The notes under the pieces are model-generated. The model was given only the letters and a program-made list of their open reading frames with translations. It did not search any database and was not told the DNA's origin. The translations under genes and the position numbers were made by a program. From NCBI RefSeq assembly GCF_028682175.1, contig NZ_JANHKS010000006.1, forward strand, positions 1 to 64,000: a stretch of DNA of 64,000 nt, given 5' to 3'. This document shows, in pieces, positions 30,592 through 39,288 of this stretch (position 1 is the first letter of the stretch; each line of letters opens with the position of its first letter). Origin of the DNA: Pseudomonas putida. GTDB lineage: Bacteria > Pseudomonadota > Gammaproteobacteria > Pseudomonadales > Pseudomonadaceae.

Positions 30592-31503
30592 TCAGTAAAC
30601 CGAAGGCACCACCATGTTGCGCGGCACGGGGGCGCGCAGGTAGTTGGCGTTGTATTCGCGCTCCGGCAGGATCACCTGCGGCGCCTCGACTTCACCACGC
30701 GGGATCTGCTCCAGCAAATGATGGATGCAGTTGAGCCGCGCGCGTTTCTTGTCGTCGGCCTCCACGATCCACCACGGCGCCACGTCGGTGTGCGAGCGGG
30801 TGAGCATTTCTTCCTTGGCGCGTGTGTAGTCTTCCCAGCGACGGCGCGATTCCAGGTCCATCGGCGAGAGCTTCCACTGTTTCAGCGGATCGTGGATGCG
30901 CATCAGGAAGCGGCGATACTGCTCGTCATCGGTGATCGAGAACCAGTACTTGATGAGGATGATGCCCGAGCGCACCAGCATCTTTTCGAACTCGGGAACG
31001 GTGCGGAAAAACTCTTCGTATTCTTCGTTATCGCAGAACCCCATGACCCGCTCGACGCCCGCGCGGTTGTACCAGCTACGGTCGAACAGCACCATTTCGC
31101 CCGCCGCCGGAAGGTGCGAAACGTAGCGCTGGAAGTACCACTGGGTGCGCTCGCGCTCGCTCGGTGCGGTCAGCGCGGCGACTCGGCAGACCCGAGGATT
31201 AAGGCGCTGGGTGATGCGCTTGATCGCGCCGCCCTTGCCCGCCGCGTCACGACCTTCGAACAGCACGACTACCTTGAGCTTCTGGCTGACCACCCAATCC
31301 TGCAGCTTGACCAGCTCGCCTTGCAGGCGCAGCAGTTCGCGGAAATACACGCGACGGTCGATGCCTTTAGGGACTTCCTCACCCAGGTCCGCAAGCAGAC
31401 CGTCAAGACGTGCGTCGTCGTACTCCATCTCCAGTTCTTCGTCGAAGCTGTCGAGGATGTCGGCTTGGATGTAGCGGGCGGTTTCGGAAATATCCAGACT
31501 CAT
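30592..31503 (-). CDS. ppk2: Polyphosphate kinase 2 (class I type)
   Basis: This 303-residue protein is a one-domain PPK2. Walker A is EGRDAAGKGG at about residue 85, followed by TAPSERERTQWYFQRYV and the lid/Walker B region FDRSWYNRAGVERVMGF. PPK2 class I uses polyphosphate to phosphorylate nucleoside diphosphates, often ADP or GDP. The N-terminal acidic helix (residues 15-40) is usual for the subgroup. Length excludes the two-domain type. It has its own transcription unit. Confidence 0.9.
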   Translation of the reverse strand: MSLDISETARYIQADILDSFDEELEMEYDDARLDGLLADLGEEVPKGIDRRVYFRELLRLQGELVKLQDWVVSQKLKVVVLFEGRDAAGKGGAIKRITQRLNPRVCRVAALTAPSERERTQWYFQRYVSHLPAAGEMVLFDRSWYNRAGVERVMGFCDNEEYEEFFRTVPEFEKMLVRSGIILIKYWFSITDDEQYRRFLMRIHDPLKQWKLSPMDLESRRRWEDYTRAKEEMLTRSHTDVAPWWIVEADDKKRARLNCIHHLLEQIPRGEVEAPQVILPEREYNANYLRAPVPRNMVVPSVY

Positions 31504-31657
31504 GAGAGGGCTCCCAGCGTGGATTCAGAGGGTCAGGGAGCCGATTTAGACATGCCGGGAGTGACAGCTGAATGACAAAGCGGTGACAGCAGGGAAAAGT
31601 CCTACAAATATTGGGGAAACAGCCTACGAACACCAGTAAACGCAGGTCCTTTGGCGC

Positions 31658-32428
31658 TCAGGCGTCTGCAGTTTCCACCGAGATCTGCTGCATCGCCTTG
31701 AACGGCGCCAGCAACGACTCATCCGCCTCACCGGAGGTGATCAGCGTCCACTCGCGCTCGATGGGGGTCCAGTGTTGCTGGCGGGCGCGACCCAGCTTGT
31801 CTACATCCGCCAGCACGAACACCTGGGCGGCGCGCTTGATGATGCACTCCTTGAGATAGGCCTGCTGATCACTGGCTTCGCAGAGCCCGAACTCCGCCAC
31901 CACGCCGTCCGCGCCCAGGAACGCCTTGTCCACGCTCAAGCGGCTGAGGGTCAGCTCGGCCAGCGGGCCCAGGGTGCTCATGCTCGAACCGCGCAGGTCA
32001 CCGCCGATCAACGTCAGACGAATTCCCGGTGCGTTGGCCAGGGTCATCACTGCCAGCAGGTTATTGGTCACCACGTGTACGTTCTGCCGCGAGCACAGGT
32101 GCAAGGCCAGCGCCGCGCAGGTGGTGCCGCCATCGAGCAGCACGGTGTCACCCTCTTCGACATGCATCGCCGCCGCCTTGGCGATCACGTCTTTCTGGTC
32201 GCGCTGGGCGGACTTGCGTTCCTCCAGCGAGGCTTCCGGCTCATGCACGCCGATCAGCGCAGTGGCACCACCATGGGTGCGCACCAGGTGGCGCTGCTTG
32301 GCGAGCATGGTCAGGTCGCGCCGCACCGTCGCCTCCGACACACCCAGGGCAGCGCTCAATTGCTCGACGTTGGTGTCGCGGGCGCGAACCAGTTCGAGAA
32401 TGGCGCGGTGACGGTCGGTGGCTTTCAT
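31658..32428 (-). CDS. DeoR-family transcriptional regulator
   Basis: This 256-residue repressor has an N-terminal DeoR helix-turn-helix (RHRAILELVRARDTNVEQLSAALGVSEATVRRDL) and a C-terminal sugar-phosphate-sensing domain (DGGTTCAALALHL, VVTNNL, LIGGDLR). ATG at 32428 starts the HTH; the open frame upstream is rejected. It is the last gene of the kdgT-dtnK-pdxA2 operon, 54 bases after pdxA2, so it is the likely local repressor, presumably responding to a phosphorylated four-carbon acid. Confidence 0.88.
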   Translation of the reverse strand: MKATDRHRAILELVRARDTNVEQLSAALGVSEATVRRDLTMLAKQRHLVRTHGGATALIGVHEPEASLEERKSAQRDQKDVIAKAAAMHVEEGDTVLLDGGTTCAALALHLCSRQNVHVVTNNLLAVMTLANAPGIRLTLIGGDLRGSSMSTLGPLAELTLSRLSVDKAFLGADGVVAEFGLCEASDQQAYLKECIIKRAAQVFVLADVDKLGRARQQHWTPIEREWTLITSGEADESLLAPFKAMQQISVETADA

Positions 32429-32482
32429 GGGTGGCCTCGTGGGTGGAAGGCCGCTGATCTTACACGACCGGGCCACACCTCC

Positions 32483-33484
32483 TCACCCCCGCCGCGTCGC
32501 CAGCTCGGCGCCCTGGCGCAGGGCTTCGAGCAGGCTGCGCTCGTCCGCGATGCCTTTACCGGCGATGTCGAACGCGGTGCCGTGGTCGACCGAGGTACGA
32601 ATCACTTCCAGGCCCACCGTGACATTGACGCCCGCTTCCAGGCCCAGCACCTTGACCGGGCCATGACCCTGGTCGTGGTACATCGCTACCACCAGGTCGA
32701 AATCGCCCCGGCCAGCGCGGAAGAACAGGGTGTCTGCCGGCAGCGGGCCGGTCACGTCCAGACCTTGCTCCTGCAACAGTTTGACCGCCGGAATGATCTT
32801 CTCTTCTTCCTCGCCATAACCGAACAGGCCGTTCTCGCCCGCATGCGGGTTGATGCCGCATACGCCGATGCGTGGCCGGGCAATGCCGGACTTGATGAGG
32901 GTGGCGTTGCCGCGTTCGATGGTGCGCTGGACCAGGCCCGGCTCGATCTTGCGGATCGCATCGATGATGCCGATGTGAGTGGTCACGTGAATGACCCGCA
33001 GTTGCGGCGCCACCAGCATCATCGACACTTCGTCGACGTTGGTCAGGTGGGCCAGCATCTCGGTGTGGCCGGGGTATTTGTGGCCACCGGCATGCAGTGC
33101 TTCCTTGTTCAGCGGTGCGGTGCAGATCGCGTCGATCTCGCCGGCTTCGGCCAGCTTCACCGCACGGGCGATGTACTGGTAGGCGCCGTCACCAGCAATG
33201 GGTGACAACTCGCCAAAAGGCAGGTCGGCCGGGATCAGGTTCAGGTCGATGCAATCCACCACGCCCTTTTCGTACAGGGCCTGGGAGGCGTCGTCGATAC
33301 GGCGGATCTTCAGGCTGCCCTTGACGATTTCATTGGCCAGCTCCAGACGCCCGGCATCGCCGATCACCAGCGGTCGGCACTGCTGATACACCACGTCGTG
33401 GGCGAGGCTCTTGACGATGCACTCAGGACCGACGCCAGTCGCGTCGCCCATGGTGATACCGATGACTGGCAAATAATTACTCAT
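32483..33484 (-). CDS. pdxA2: PdxA2, probable D-threonate 4-phosphate dehydrogenase
   Basis: This 333-residue protein is a PdxA-family dehydrogenase with GHTEMLAHLT, NPHAGENG and YHDQGHGPVK metal and substrate motifs. It is a second copy besides pdxA at 6763. Next to a DUF1537 kinase, PdxA2 oxidises 4-phospho-D-threonate or 4-phospho-D-erythronate and decarboxylates to dihydroxyacetone phosphate, as shown for D-threonate/D-erythronate pathways in other proteobacteria. It overlaps the kinase gene by 8 bases. The exact epimer used cannot be told from sequence. Confidence 0.87.
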   Translation of the reverse strand: MSNYLPVIGITMGDATGVGPECIVKSLAHDVVYQQCRPLVIGDAGRLELANEIVKGSLKIRRIDDASQALYEKGVVDCIDLNLIPADLPFGELSPIAGDGAYQYIARAVKLAEAGEIDAICTAPLNKEALHAGGHKYPGHTEMLAHLTNVDEVSMMLVAPQLRVIHVTTHIGIIDAIRKIEPGLVQRTIERGNATLIKSGIARPRIGVCGINPHAGENGLFGYGEEEEKIIPAVKLLQEQGLDVTGPLPADTLFFRAGRGDFDLVVAMYHDQGHGPVKVLGLEAGVNVTVGLEVIRTSVDHGTAFDIAGKGIADERSLLEALRQGAELATRRG

Positions 33485-34766
33485 GATTCTTACCTTGTAG
33501 AGCAGGATTCGTTACAAGACCTGCGGACGATTCCACAGGCGCTACAGCGTTGTTCATATGCAGCCAGGCGGCGTAGAGCGCGTGATCGGTGCCGAACGCC
33601 CCGGCCTTGGTCACCACGCCCGGACGATGACCGTCCCGGCTTGCGATCGGGCGGCCAAAGGCAACACCCGCTTCGATTTCACAGAGCAATTGCAGGCTGC
33701 CGATCCCCACCGCGCCGAGCATGGCGCGGGCGGTTTCGCCACCAGTGGCCACCAGCCCGCCGACATGGGCGAAATGCGGCCTGACCAGCGCGGCCAGCAG
33801 CGTCGAAAGGCGCGCACCTTCGGCCGGATCGAATGCGTCGTCACGGCCAATGCGCAGCAGCAGATCTTCGCCGCGACGCAAACATTGGCCGATGCGCATT
33901 TCCCAACCAGCCCAGTCCGCATGGGCCATGCCGTGACGCAACACGGCAGGCGGGACAATCAGTTCACCGATGCCGGAGCGCTCCTTGAGCAGCGCGCACT
34001 GGCGTTCGGAAACGCTGGACAGGCTGCCGACCAGAACCAGCGTCGGCGCGAACTTCTCAGGGGCTTGTGCAGGAACTGCCACCTGTTCAGACAGCGCAGC
34101 GATTTCCCGCGCCAGCCCGCCGGACCCGACCCAGAACAGCGCCAGCGCCTCGGTCATCTGCAGCGTAACGCTGGCCAGAACGTGCAGATCGGCGGTGGTC
34201 TGCGCATCGACGATCAAGGCTTCGACGCCACTGCCGGCGATTTCGGCAATGTGCCTGACCAATGCAATGGAATCGCCTCGCAGCAGTTCAAGGTTCAGCT
34301 TCGCAGTGCGCAGGCCCTCACCCTCGAGCATCGAGGCGATGTCTGCCGAACGCTCGGCATGTTCCAGCTTCCAGGTGTCAGTGGTTTCCAGCGGCTGACC
34401 ATTGACCAGCACCCGGCCCTCAAGAGTGGTGCGCCCGGTGGCAGGAAATGCCGGCGCGACAATCGCAAGGCCCGCCTGGGGTTGCAGGGCAGCGACTTCA
34501 GCCGCCCAGTTGCCGCGCAAGGTCGAATCGATTTTCTTGTACAGGTGCTGCCGGGGCCGGCGCAGCACCTGCCAGGCCGACAGCGTGCGCTGACCTGCTG
34601 CATCGGCAGACAGGCGGCGGGTGTCGGTGTCGATGGCGACCACGCTGGCATCGCCGGTGTCATGGGACGCATCGAGGGTCACCACCGTGCTCAGCCCGGC
34701 GCCGGCGAAGGCAATTGCGCAGTCCGCCGCGCCCGACAGATCATCGGCAATGATCAGCAATGTCAT
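33477..34766 (-). CDS. dtnK: Four-carbon acid sugar kinase (DUF1537), D-threonate kinase type
   Basis: This 429-residue protein is a full-length DUF1537 kinase. The N-terminal domain starts [28 protein letters not shown] lies at about residue 80. The C-terminal nucleotide-binding half carries [12 protein letters not shown] near residue 360 and GxAFG-like VTKAGAFG near the end. Together with PdxA2 it defines D-threonate (DtnK) or D-erythronate (DenK) catabolism. ATG at 34766 overlaps the permease stop. Assignment to threonate rather than erythronate is by pairing with PdxA2 and is tentative. Confidence 0.85.
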   Translation of the reverse strand: MTLLIIADDLSGAADCAIAFAGAGLSTVVTLDASHDTGDASVVAIDTDTRRLSADAAGQRTLSAWQVLRRPRQHLYKKIDSTLRGNWAAEVAALQPQAGLAIVAPAFPATGRTTLEGRVLVNGQPLETTDTWKLEHAERSADIASMLEGEGLRTAKLNLELLRGDSIALVRHIAEIAGSGVEALIVDAQTTADLHVLASVTLQMTEALALFWVGSGGLAREIAALSEQVAVPAQAPEKFAPTLVLVGSLSSVSERQCALLKERSGIGELIVPPAVLRHGMAHADWAGWEMRIGQCLRRGEDLLLRIGRDDAFDPAEGARLSTLLAALVRPHFAHVGGLVATGGETARAMLGAVGIGSLQLLCEIEAGVAFGRPIASRDGHRPGVVTKAGAFGTDHALYAAWLHMNNAVAPVESSAGLVTNPALQGKNHE

Positions 34767-35767
34767 CTCACGGCCTCCTGCTGCGCATTGACCTTCACCT
34801 GTTTTGCAGCGTGACGCTCTTTGTGACGCTTGGCGACGGACGCCGTAAGAATCGGCGACAGAACAGCCGTGACCACCACACAAGCGGCCACCAGCAGAGT
34901 CGCGGAATTCGCGGCCTCCGTATAGACAGGGTTAGCCGCGGCCACCAGCGCCGGCACTGCCGCAGCGTTACCCGCCGTGTTGGCGGCCGCCATCCCGGCA
35001 ACACCTGTGCCGCCCGTGGCACGGTCGGCGAAGTACAGCGGAATACCCGTCAGCACCACCACGGCCAGGCCCAGGCCGATGCCCAGCAGGCCGGCCTGCC
35101 AGACCTTGTGCAGGTCCAGGCTGGCACCCAGCGCCAGGGCGAAGAAGGGAATCATCACCGGCACGGCCTTGGCCAGGAAGTCGCGCATTTCGCGGTCCAG
35201 GTTACCCAGCAACATGCCCAGCATCAGTGGCAGGATCGCCCCCACCAGCGTCGGCCAGGGGAATGCCGCCAGGCCCGCAACGCCGAGGGTGACCATGGTC
35301 AGGAACGGGCCGGACTCCAGCGACATGACCGAGTAGGCGCCCACGTCTTCGGAACGCCCGTACTGGCCCATCAGCGCCATGTACAGACCACCGTTGGTGT
35401 CGTTCATCGCCGCCACGACAGCCAGCGTCGACAGCCCGGCGAACACCCCGGAACTGATCGGCTGCTCGCCCAGGAAGTGCCCCATGACCACGCCAATCAC
35501 CATGGCAGTGCCGACCTTGGTGCCAAACAGCACCCCGCCTTTCTTCAGCAGGTAAGGCGTGGCCTTCACGTCGATGCTCGCGCCCATGCACACATAGAAC
35601 ACCGCCAGGATCGGCAGCGAACCGGTGAACAGCGCATTGGTGAAGGAGCCGAAGAACTTCGGCATGTCAGGCAGAAACGTCGCGATCAGCGAGCCGATGA
35701 GCAACGGCACGATCATCATGCCGCCGGGTACACGTTCGATGGTGCGTTTGATTGGAATCTGGGCCAC
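34763..35767 (-). CDS. KdgT-family permease, probable four-carbon acid importer
   Basis: This 334-residue integral membrane protein matches the 2-keto-3-deoxygluconate permease (KdgT) family along its length: [69 protein letters not shown], about ten helices. The GTG at 35767 has AAGGAG seven bases upstream; it is preferred to the ATG further out. As first gene of an operon with dtnK and pdxA2 it probably imports D-threonate or D-erythronate rather than 2-keto-3-deoxygluconate. Confidence 0.85.
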   Translation of the reverse strand: MAQIPIKRTIERVPGGMMIVPLLIGSLIATFLPDMPKFFGSFTNALFTGSLPILAVFYVCMGASIDVKATPYLLKKGGVLFGTKVGTAMVIGVVMGHFLGEQPISSGVFAGLSTLAVVAAMNDTNGGLYMALMGQYGRSEDVGAYSVMSLESGPFLTMVTLGVAGLAAFPWPTLVGAILPLMLGMLLGNLDREMRDFLAKAVPVMIPFFALALGASLDLHKVWQAGLLGIGLGLAVVVLTGIPLYFADRATGGTGVAGMAAANTAGNAAAVPALVAAANPVYTEAANSATLLVAACVVVTAVLSPILTASVAKRHKERHAAKQVKVNAQQEAVR

Positions 35768-35830
35768 GGGAATACTCCTTATTTTTATGGTTGCAGCAAT
35801 GGGTGTGGTGCAGGCGCTAAACACTCAAAT

Positions 35831-35930
35831 CTGCGCGAAATGATCATCTTTGTGATCGATTTGCTCAGACGAGCTTATGCCAATCAAAATAAATGCGCAA
35901 TTCGATCAATAAAATGTTCATTTCGCGCAG
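35831..35930. promoter_or_regulatory. Long inverted repeat between the kdgT operon and the Lrp gene
   Basis: CTGCGCGAAATGATCAT (35831-35847) and ATGTTCATTTCGCGCAG (35914-35930) are inverted copies matching at 16 of 17 positions, with centres 83 bases apart. CAGACGAG follows near both ends (35867 and 35929). The arms flank the AT-rich region where the operon promoter should be. The TTTCG core fits DeoR-family operators, so the downstream-encoded DeoR protein is the best candidate to bind and loop across them. Confidence 0.55.
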
Positions 35931-36030
35931 ACGAGCGGAGAAACAAGCCCGCAGCTGCGCGCCACGCGGCGCAGGTCGGACACAAATCCCGGTAGCGGGT
36001 AATATTGCCCGCTTGCTGATGGAGATTCCC

Positions 36031-36492
36031 TTGTCCGACACCCGCCCTCCCGCTCTCGACGAAATCGATCGCCAGTTGATCGCGGCCCTGCAGATCAACG
36101 CCCGCGAGCCCGTCGCCAATCTGGCCCGGCAGTTGGGGATCGCACGTACCACTGTCACCTCTCGCCTGGCGCGCCTGGAGAAAACCCGAATCATCACCGG
36201 CTACGGCGTGCGCCTGAGCCAGCGGGTCGTCGATGGCGGCCTGCAGGCTTATGTCGGGATCACCGTGCAGCCTCGTTCGGGCAAGGAAGTGTTGCGGCGT
36301 TTGAGCGCGCTGGCGCAGGTTCAGCAGTTGTGCGCGGTCAGTGGCGAATTCGACTACGTGGCCTGGCTGCGCACCGATTCACCCGAACAGCTGGACCAGT
36401 TGCTGGACCTGATCGGCAGCGTCGACGGCGTGGAAAAGACCACCACCTCGATCATCCTCAGCAGCAAGATCGATCGCGGGCAGCCGGTCTGA
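36031..36492 (+). CDS. Lrp/AsnC-family regulator, probable davBA regulator
   Basis: This 153-residue protein has an N-terminal HTH (LDEIDRQLIAALQINAREPVANLARQLGIARTTVTSRLARLE) and a C-terminal RAM ligand-binding domain. The TTG at 36031 follows GGAG by six bases; an ATG at 36019 is the alternative start. It directly precedes davBA on the same strand, as in P. putida, so control of lysine catabolism is the likely role. Confidence 0.88.
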   Translation: MSDTRPPALDEIDRQLIAALQINAREPVANLARQLGIARTTVTSRLARLEKTRIITGYGVRLSQRVVDGGLQAYVGITVQPRSGKEVLRRLSALAQVQQLCAVSGEFDYVAWLRTDSPEQLDQLLDLIGSVDGVEKTTTSIILSSKIDRGQPV

Positions 36493-36611
36493 CCAAAAAG
36501 TTCGTCATTTTGACTGATTTATCTACACAACGACGACACTCTGCGTCTTATTAACGTCTCAACTGTTATCTAGACTTTCCTTTTCGCGCCACAGTCGAAC
36601 AAGGTCAGTCC

Positions 36612-38306
36612 ATGAAGAACAATCGCCACCCCGCCGACGGCAAAAAACCGATCACGATTTTCGGTCCGGACTTTCCGTTCGCCTTTGACGACTGGATCGA
36701 ACACCCGGCCGGCCTGGGCAGCATTCCCCAGGAAAATCACGGCAAGGAAGTGGCCATCGTCGGTGCTGGCATCGCGGGGCTGGTCGCGGCTTACGAGTTG
36801 ATGAAACTGGGCCTCAAGCCGGTCGTCTACGAAGCCTCGAAAATGGGCGGCCGCTTGCGCTCGCAGCAATTCGAAGGCGCCGAAGGCATCATCGCCGAAC
36901 TGGGCGGCATGCGCTTCCCGGTGTCCTCCACGGCGTTCTACCACTACGTCGACAAACTGGGTCTTGAATCAAAACCCTTCCCCAACCCGCTGACCGCAGC
37001 CTCTGGCAGCACTGTCATCGACCTGGAAGGTGCTACCCACTACGCACAGAAACTGTCGGACTTGCCTGCACTGTTTCAGGAGGTGGCCGACGCCTGGGCC
37101 GATGCGCTGGAAGACGGCGCGCAGTTCGCCGACATTCAGCAAGCCATCCGCGACCGCGACGTGCCACGCCTAAAGGAACTGTGGGACAAGCTGGTGCCGC
37201 TGTGGGACGACCGCACTTTCTACGATTTCGTCGCCACCTCAAAAGCCTTCGCCAAGCTGTCGTTCTATCACCGCGAAGTGTTCGGCCAGGTCGGTTTCGG
37301 CACCGGCGGCTGGGACTCGGACTTCCCCAACTCGATGCTGGAAATCTTTCGCGTGGTGATGACCAACTGCGACGATCACCAGCACCTCATCGTCGGCGGC
37401 GTCGAGCAAGTGCCGCTGGGTATCTGGCGTCACGCGCCGGAACGTTGTGCTCACTGGCCGGAAGGCACCAGCCTCTCGACCCTGCACCACGGCGCGCCGC
37501 GTACCGGGGTCAAGCGCATTGCCCGCTCCGCCGACGGCCAGTTTGCCGTGACCGACAATTGGGGTGACACCCGGCATTACGACGCTGTGCTCGCCACCTG
37601 CCAGAGCTGGCTGCTGACCACCCAGATCGAATGCGAAGAGTCGCTGTTTTCGCAGAAGATGTGGATGGCCCTGGACCGCACCCGCTACATGCAGTCGTCG
37701 AAAACCTTTGTCATGGTCGATCGCCCGTTCTGGAAGGACAAGGACCCGGAAACCGGCCGCGACCTGATGAGCATGACCCTGACCGACCGCCTGACCCGCG
37801 GCACCTACCTGTTCGACAACGGCACCTACGCCAATGGCACCGAGAAGCCGGGGGTGATTTGTCTGTCGTACTCATGGATGAGCGATGCGCTGAAAATGCT
37901 GCCGCACCCAGTGGAAAAGCGCGTCAGCCTGGCCTTGGGCGCGCTGAAAAAGATCTACCCGAAGGTGGATATCGCCGCGCGCATCATCGGAGATCCGATC
38001 ACGGTGTCGTGGGAAGCCGACCCGCATTTCCTTGGCGCCTTCAAGGGTGCACTGCCGGGGCACTACCGCTACAACCAGCGGATGTATGCGCACTTCATGC
38101 AGAAGGACATGCCTGACGATCAGCGCGGCATTTTCATCGCCGGCGACGACGTGTCATGGACGCCCGCCTGGGTCGAGGGCGCGGTGCAGACCTCGCTCAA
38201 CGCGGTGTGGGGCATCATGACCCACTTCGGCGGCAAGACCCACGCCGAGAACCCGGGGCCGGGTGACGTTTTCCACGAAATCGGCCCGGTCGTGTTGCCG
38301 GAATAA
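36612..38306 (+). CDS. davB: L-lysine 2-monooxygenase DavB
   Basis: This 564-residue flavoprotein converts L-lysine and O2 to 5-aminovaleramide and CO2. It has the FAD dinucleotide fold (VAIVGAGIAGLVAAYE at about residue 48), GGRLRS, and the amine-oxidase C-terminal FAD motif ending FIAGDDVSWTPAWVEGAVQT. The N-terminal GPDFPFAFDDWIEHPAGLG matches Pseudomonas lysine monooxygenase as I know it. The related tryptophan 2-monooxygenase (IaaM) has the same fold, but the adjacent davA settles the call. Confidence 0.93.
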   Translation: MKNNRHPADGKKPITIFGPDFPFAFDDWIEHPAGLGSIPQENHGKEVAIVGAGIAGLVAAYELMKLGLKPVVYEASKMGGRLRSQQFEGAEGIIAELGGMRFPVSSTAFYHYVDKLGLESKPFPNPLTAASGSTVIDLEGATHYAQKLSDLPALFQEVADAWADALEDGAQFADIQQAIRDRDVPRLKELWDKLVPLWDDRTFYDFVATSKAFAKLSFYHREVFGQVGFGTGGWDSDFPNSMLEIFRVVMTNCDDHQHLIVGGVEQVPLGIWRHAPERCAHWPEGTSLSTLHHGAPRTGVKRIARSADGQFAVTDNWGDTRHYDAVLATCQSWLLTTQIECEESLFSQKMWMALDRTRYMQSSKTFVMVDRPFWKDKDPETGRDLMSMTLTDRLTRGTYLFDNGTYANGTEKPGVICLSYSWMSDALKMLPHPVEKRVSLALGALKKIYPKVDIAARIIGDPITVSWEADPHFLGAFKGALPGHYRYNQRMYAHFMQKDMPDDQRGIFIAGDDVSWTPAWVEGAVQTSLNAVWGIMTHFGGKTHAENPGPGDVFHEIGPVVLPE

Positions 38307-38316
38307 GAGGCTCTCC

Positions 38317-39117
38317 ATGCGCGTCGCTTTGTATCAATGCCCACCCCTGCCGCTGGACATCAGCGGCAACCTGCAGCGCCTGAATACCCAGGCGATCGAA
38401 GCGGCGGCCCAAGGCGCTACGCTGCTGGTCTGCCCGGAGATGTTTCTCAGTGGCTACAACATCGGCGCGCAGGCCGCACGTTCACTGGCCCAGCGCTGCG
38501 ACGGCCCGGCGGCACAAGCCATCGCCACCATCACCCAGGCGACTGGCGTGGCGATTCTGTATGGCTATCCGGAGCTGGGCGAGAACGATCAGGTCTTCAA
38601 CGCGGTGCAGCTGATCGACGCCAAAGGTGCACGCCTCTGCAATTACCGTAAGACGCATCTCTACGGTGAGCTGGACAAGTCGATGTTCAGTGCAGGAGAG
38701 GAGCATTTTCCGGTTGTGGAATTCGACGGCTGGAAGCTGGGTTTCCTGATCTGCTATGACGTGGAATTTCCCGAGAACACCCGGCGGCTGGCGCTGGAAG
38801 GCGTGAACCTGATTCTGGTGCCGACCGCCAACATGGAACCGTACGACTTCGTCGCCGAAGTCACGGTGCGTGCGCGCGCGTTCGAAAACCAGTGCTATCT
38901 GGTGTACGCCAACTACTGCGGCAGCGAAGGCCCGATTCATTACTGCGGACTGAGCAGCATCTGCGCGCCGGACGGCAAGCAGGTTGGGCTGGCGGGGCAC
39001 GAGGAAGCCCTGGTGGTGGCGGATCTGGATCGGCAGGTCATGGGCAAATCCCAGGCGATCAACACCTACTTCAAGGACCGACGCCCCGGTTTCTATTCCG
39101 GGCTGAGCAAACCCTGA
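38317..39117 (+). CDS. davA: 5-aminopentanamidase DavA
   Basis: This 266-residue nitrilase-superfamily amidase hydrolyses 5-aminovaleramide to 5-aminovalerate. The catalytic triad is visible: Glu in CPEMFLSGYN, Lys in YRKTHLYGE, Cys in LICYDVEFPEN. It starts 10 bases after davB, a two-gene operon. davT and davD, which take the product to glutarate, are not in this window. Confidence 0.94.
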   Translation: MRVALYQCPPLPLDISGNLQRLNTQAIEAAAQGATLLVCPEMFLSGYNIGAQAARSLAQRCDGPAAQAIATITQATGVAILYGYPELGENDQVFNAVQLIDAKGARLCNYRKTHLYGELDKSMFSAGEEHFPVVEFDGWKLGFLICYDVEFPENTRRLALEGVNLILVPTANMEPYDFVAEVTVRARAFENQCYLVYANYCGSEGPIHYCGLSSICAPDGKQVGLAGHEEALVVADLDRQVMGKSQAINTYFKDRRPGFYSGLSKP

Positions 39118-39129
39118 GTAGCACCTCAC

Positions 39130-39222
39130 CCGTAGCAGCACGGCTTGCCGGCGGGAGCGGTGTGTCAGTACCTGATGAAGTGACTGACACACGGCCCCGC
39201 CGGCAAGCCGTGCTGCTACGGG
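39130..39222. repeat. REP doublet, GTAGCAGCACGGCTTGCCGGCGGG class
   Basis: Inverted arms at about 39130-39155 and 39194-39222, with an inner GTGTGTCAGT/ACTGACACAC pair, so the whole element can fold into one long hairpin. It lies just after davA and may act as its transcript end. Confidence 0.9.
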
Positions 39223-39288
39223 GCATGCCGCCTGATCGGGAATCCGCTAGCATGACCCGTCACGCCCCAACGCTTTGCGGAAATCGTC

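Noticed and set aside
32483-33484. Second pyridoxine-biosynthesis pdxA
   Set aside because: Its operon with a DUF1537 kinase, a permease and a DeoR regulator fits acid-sugar catabolism; the biosynthetic pdxA is at 6763.
36612-38306. Tryptophan 2-monooxygenase (auxin synthesis)
   Set aside because: Same flavoprotein fold, but the partner gene is an aminovaleramidase, not an indoleacetamide hydrolase, and sequence segments match lysine monooxygenase.
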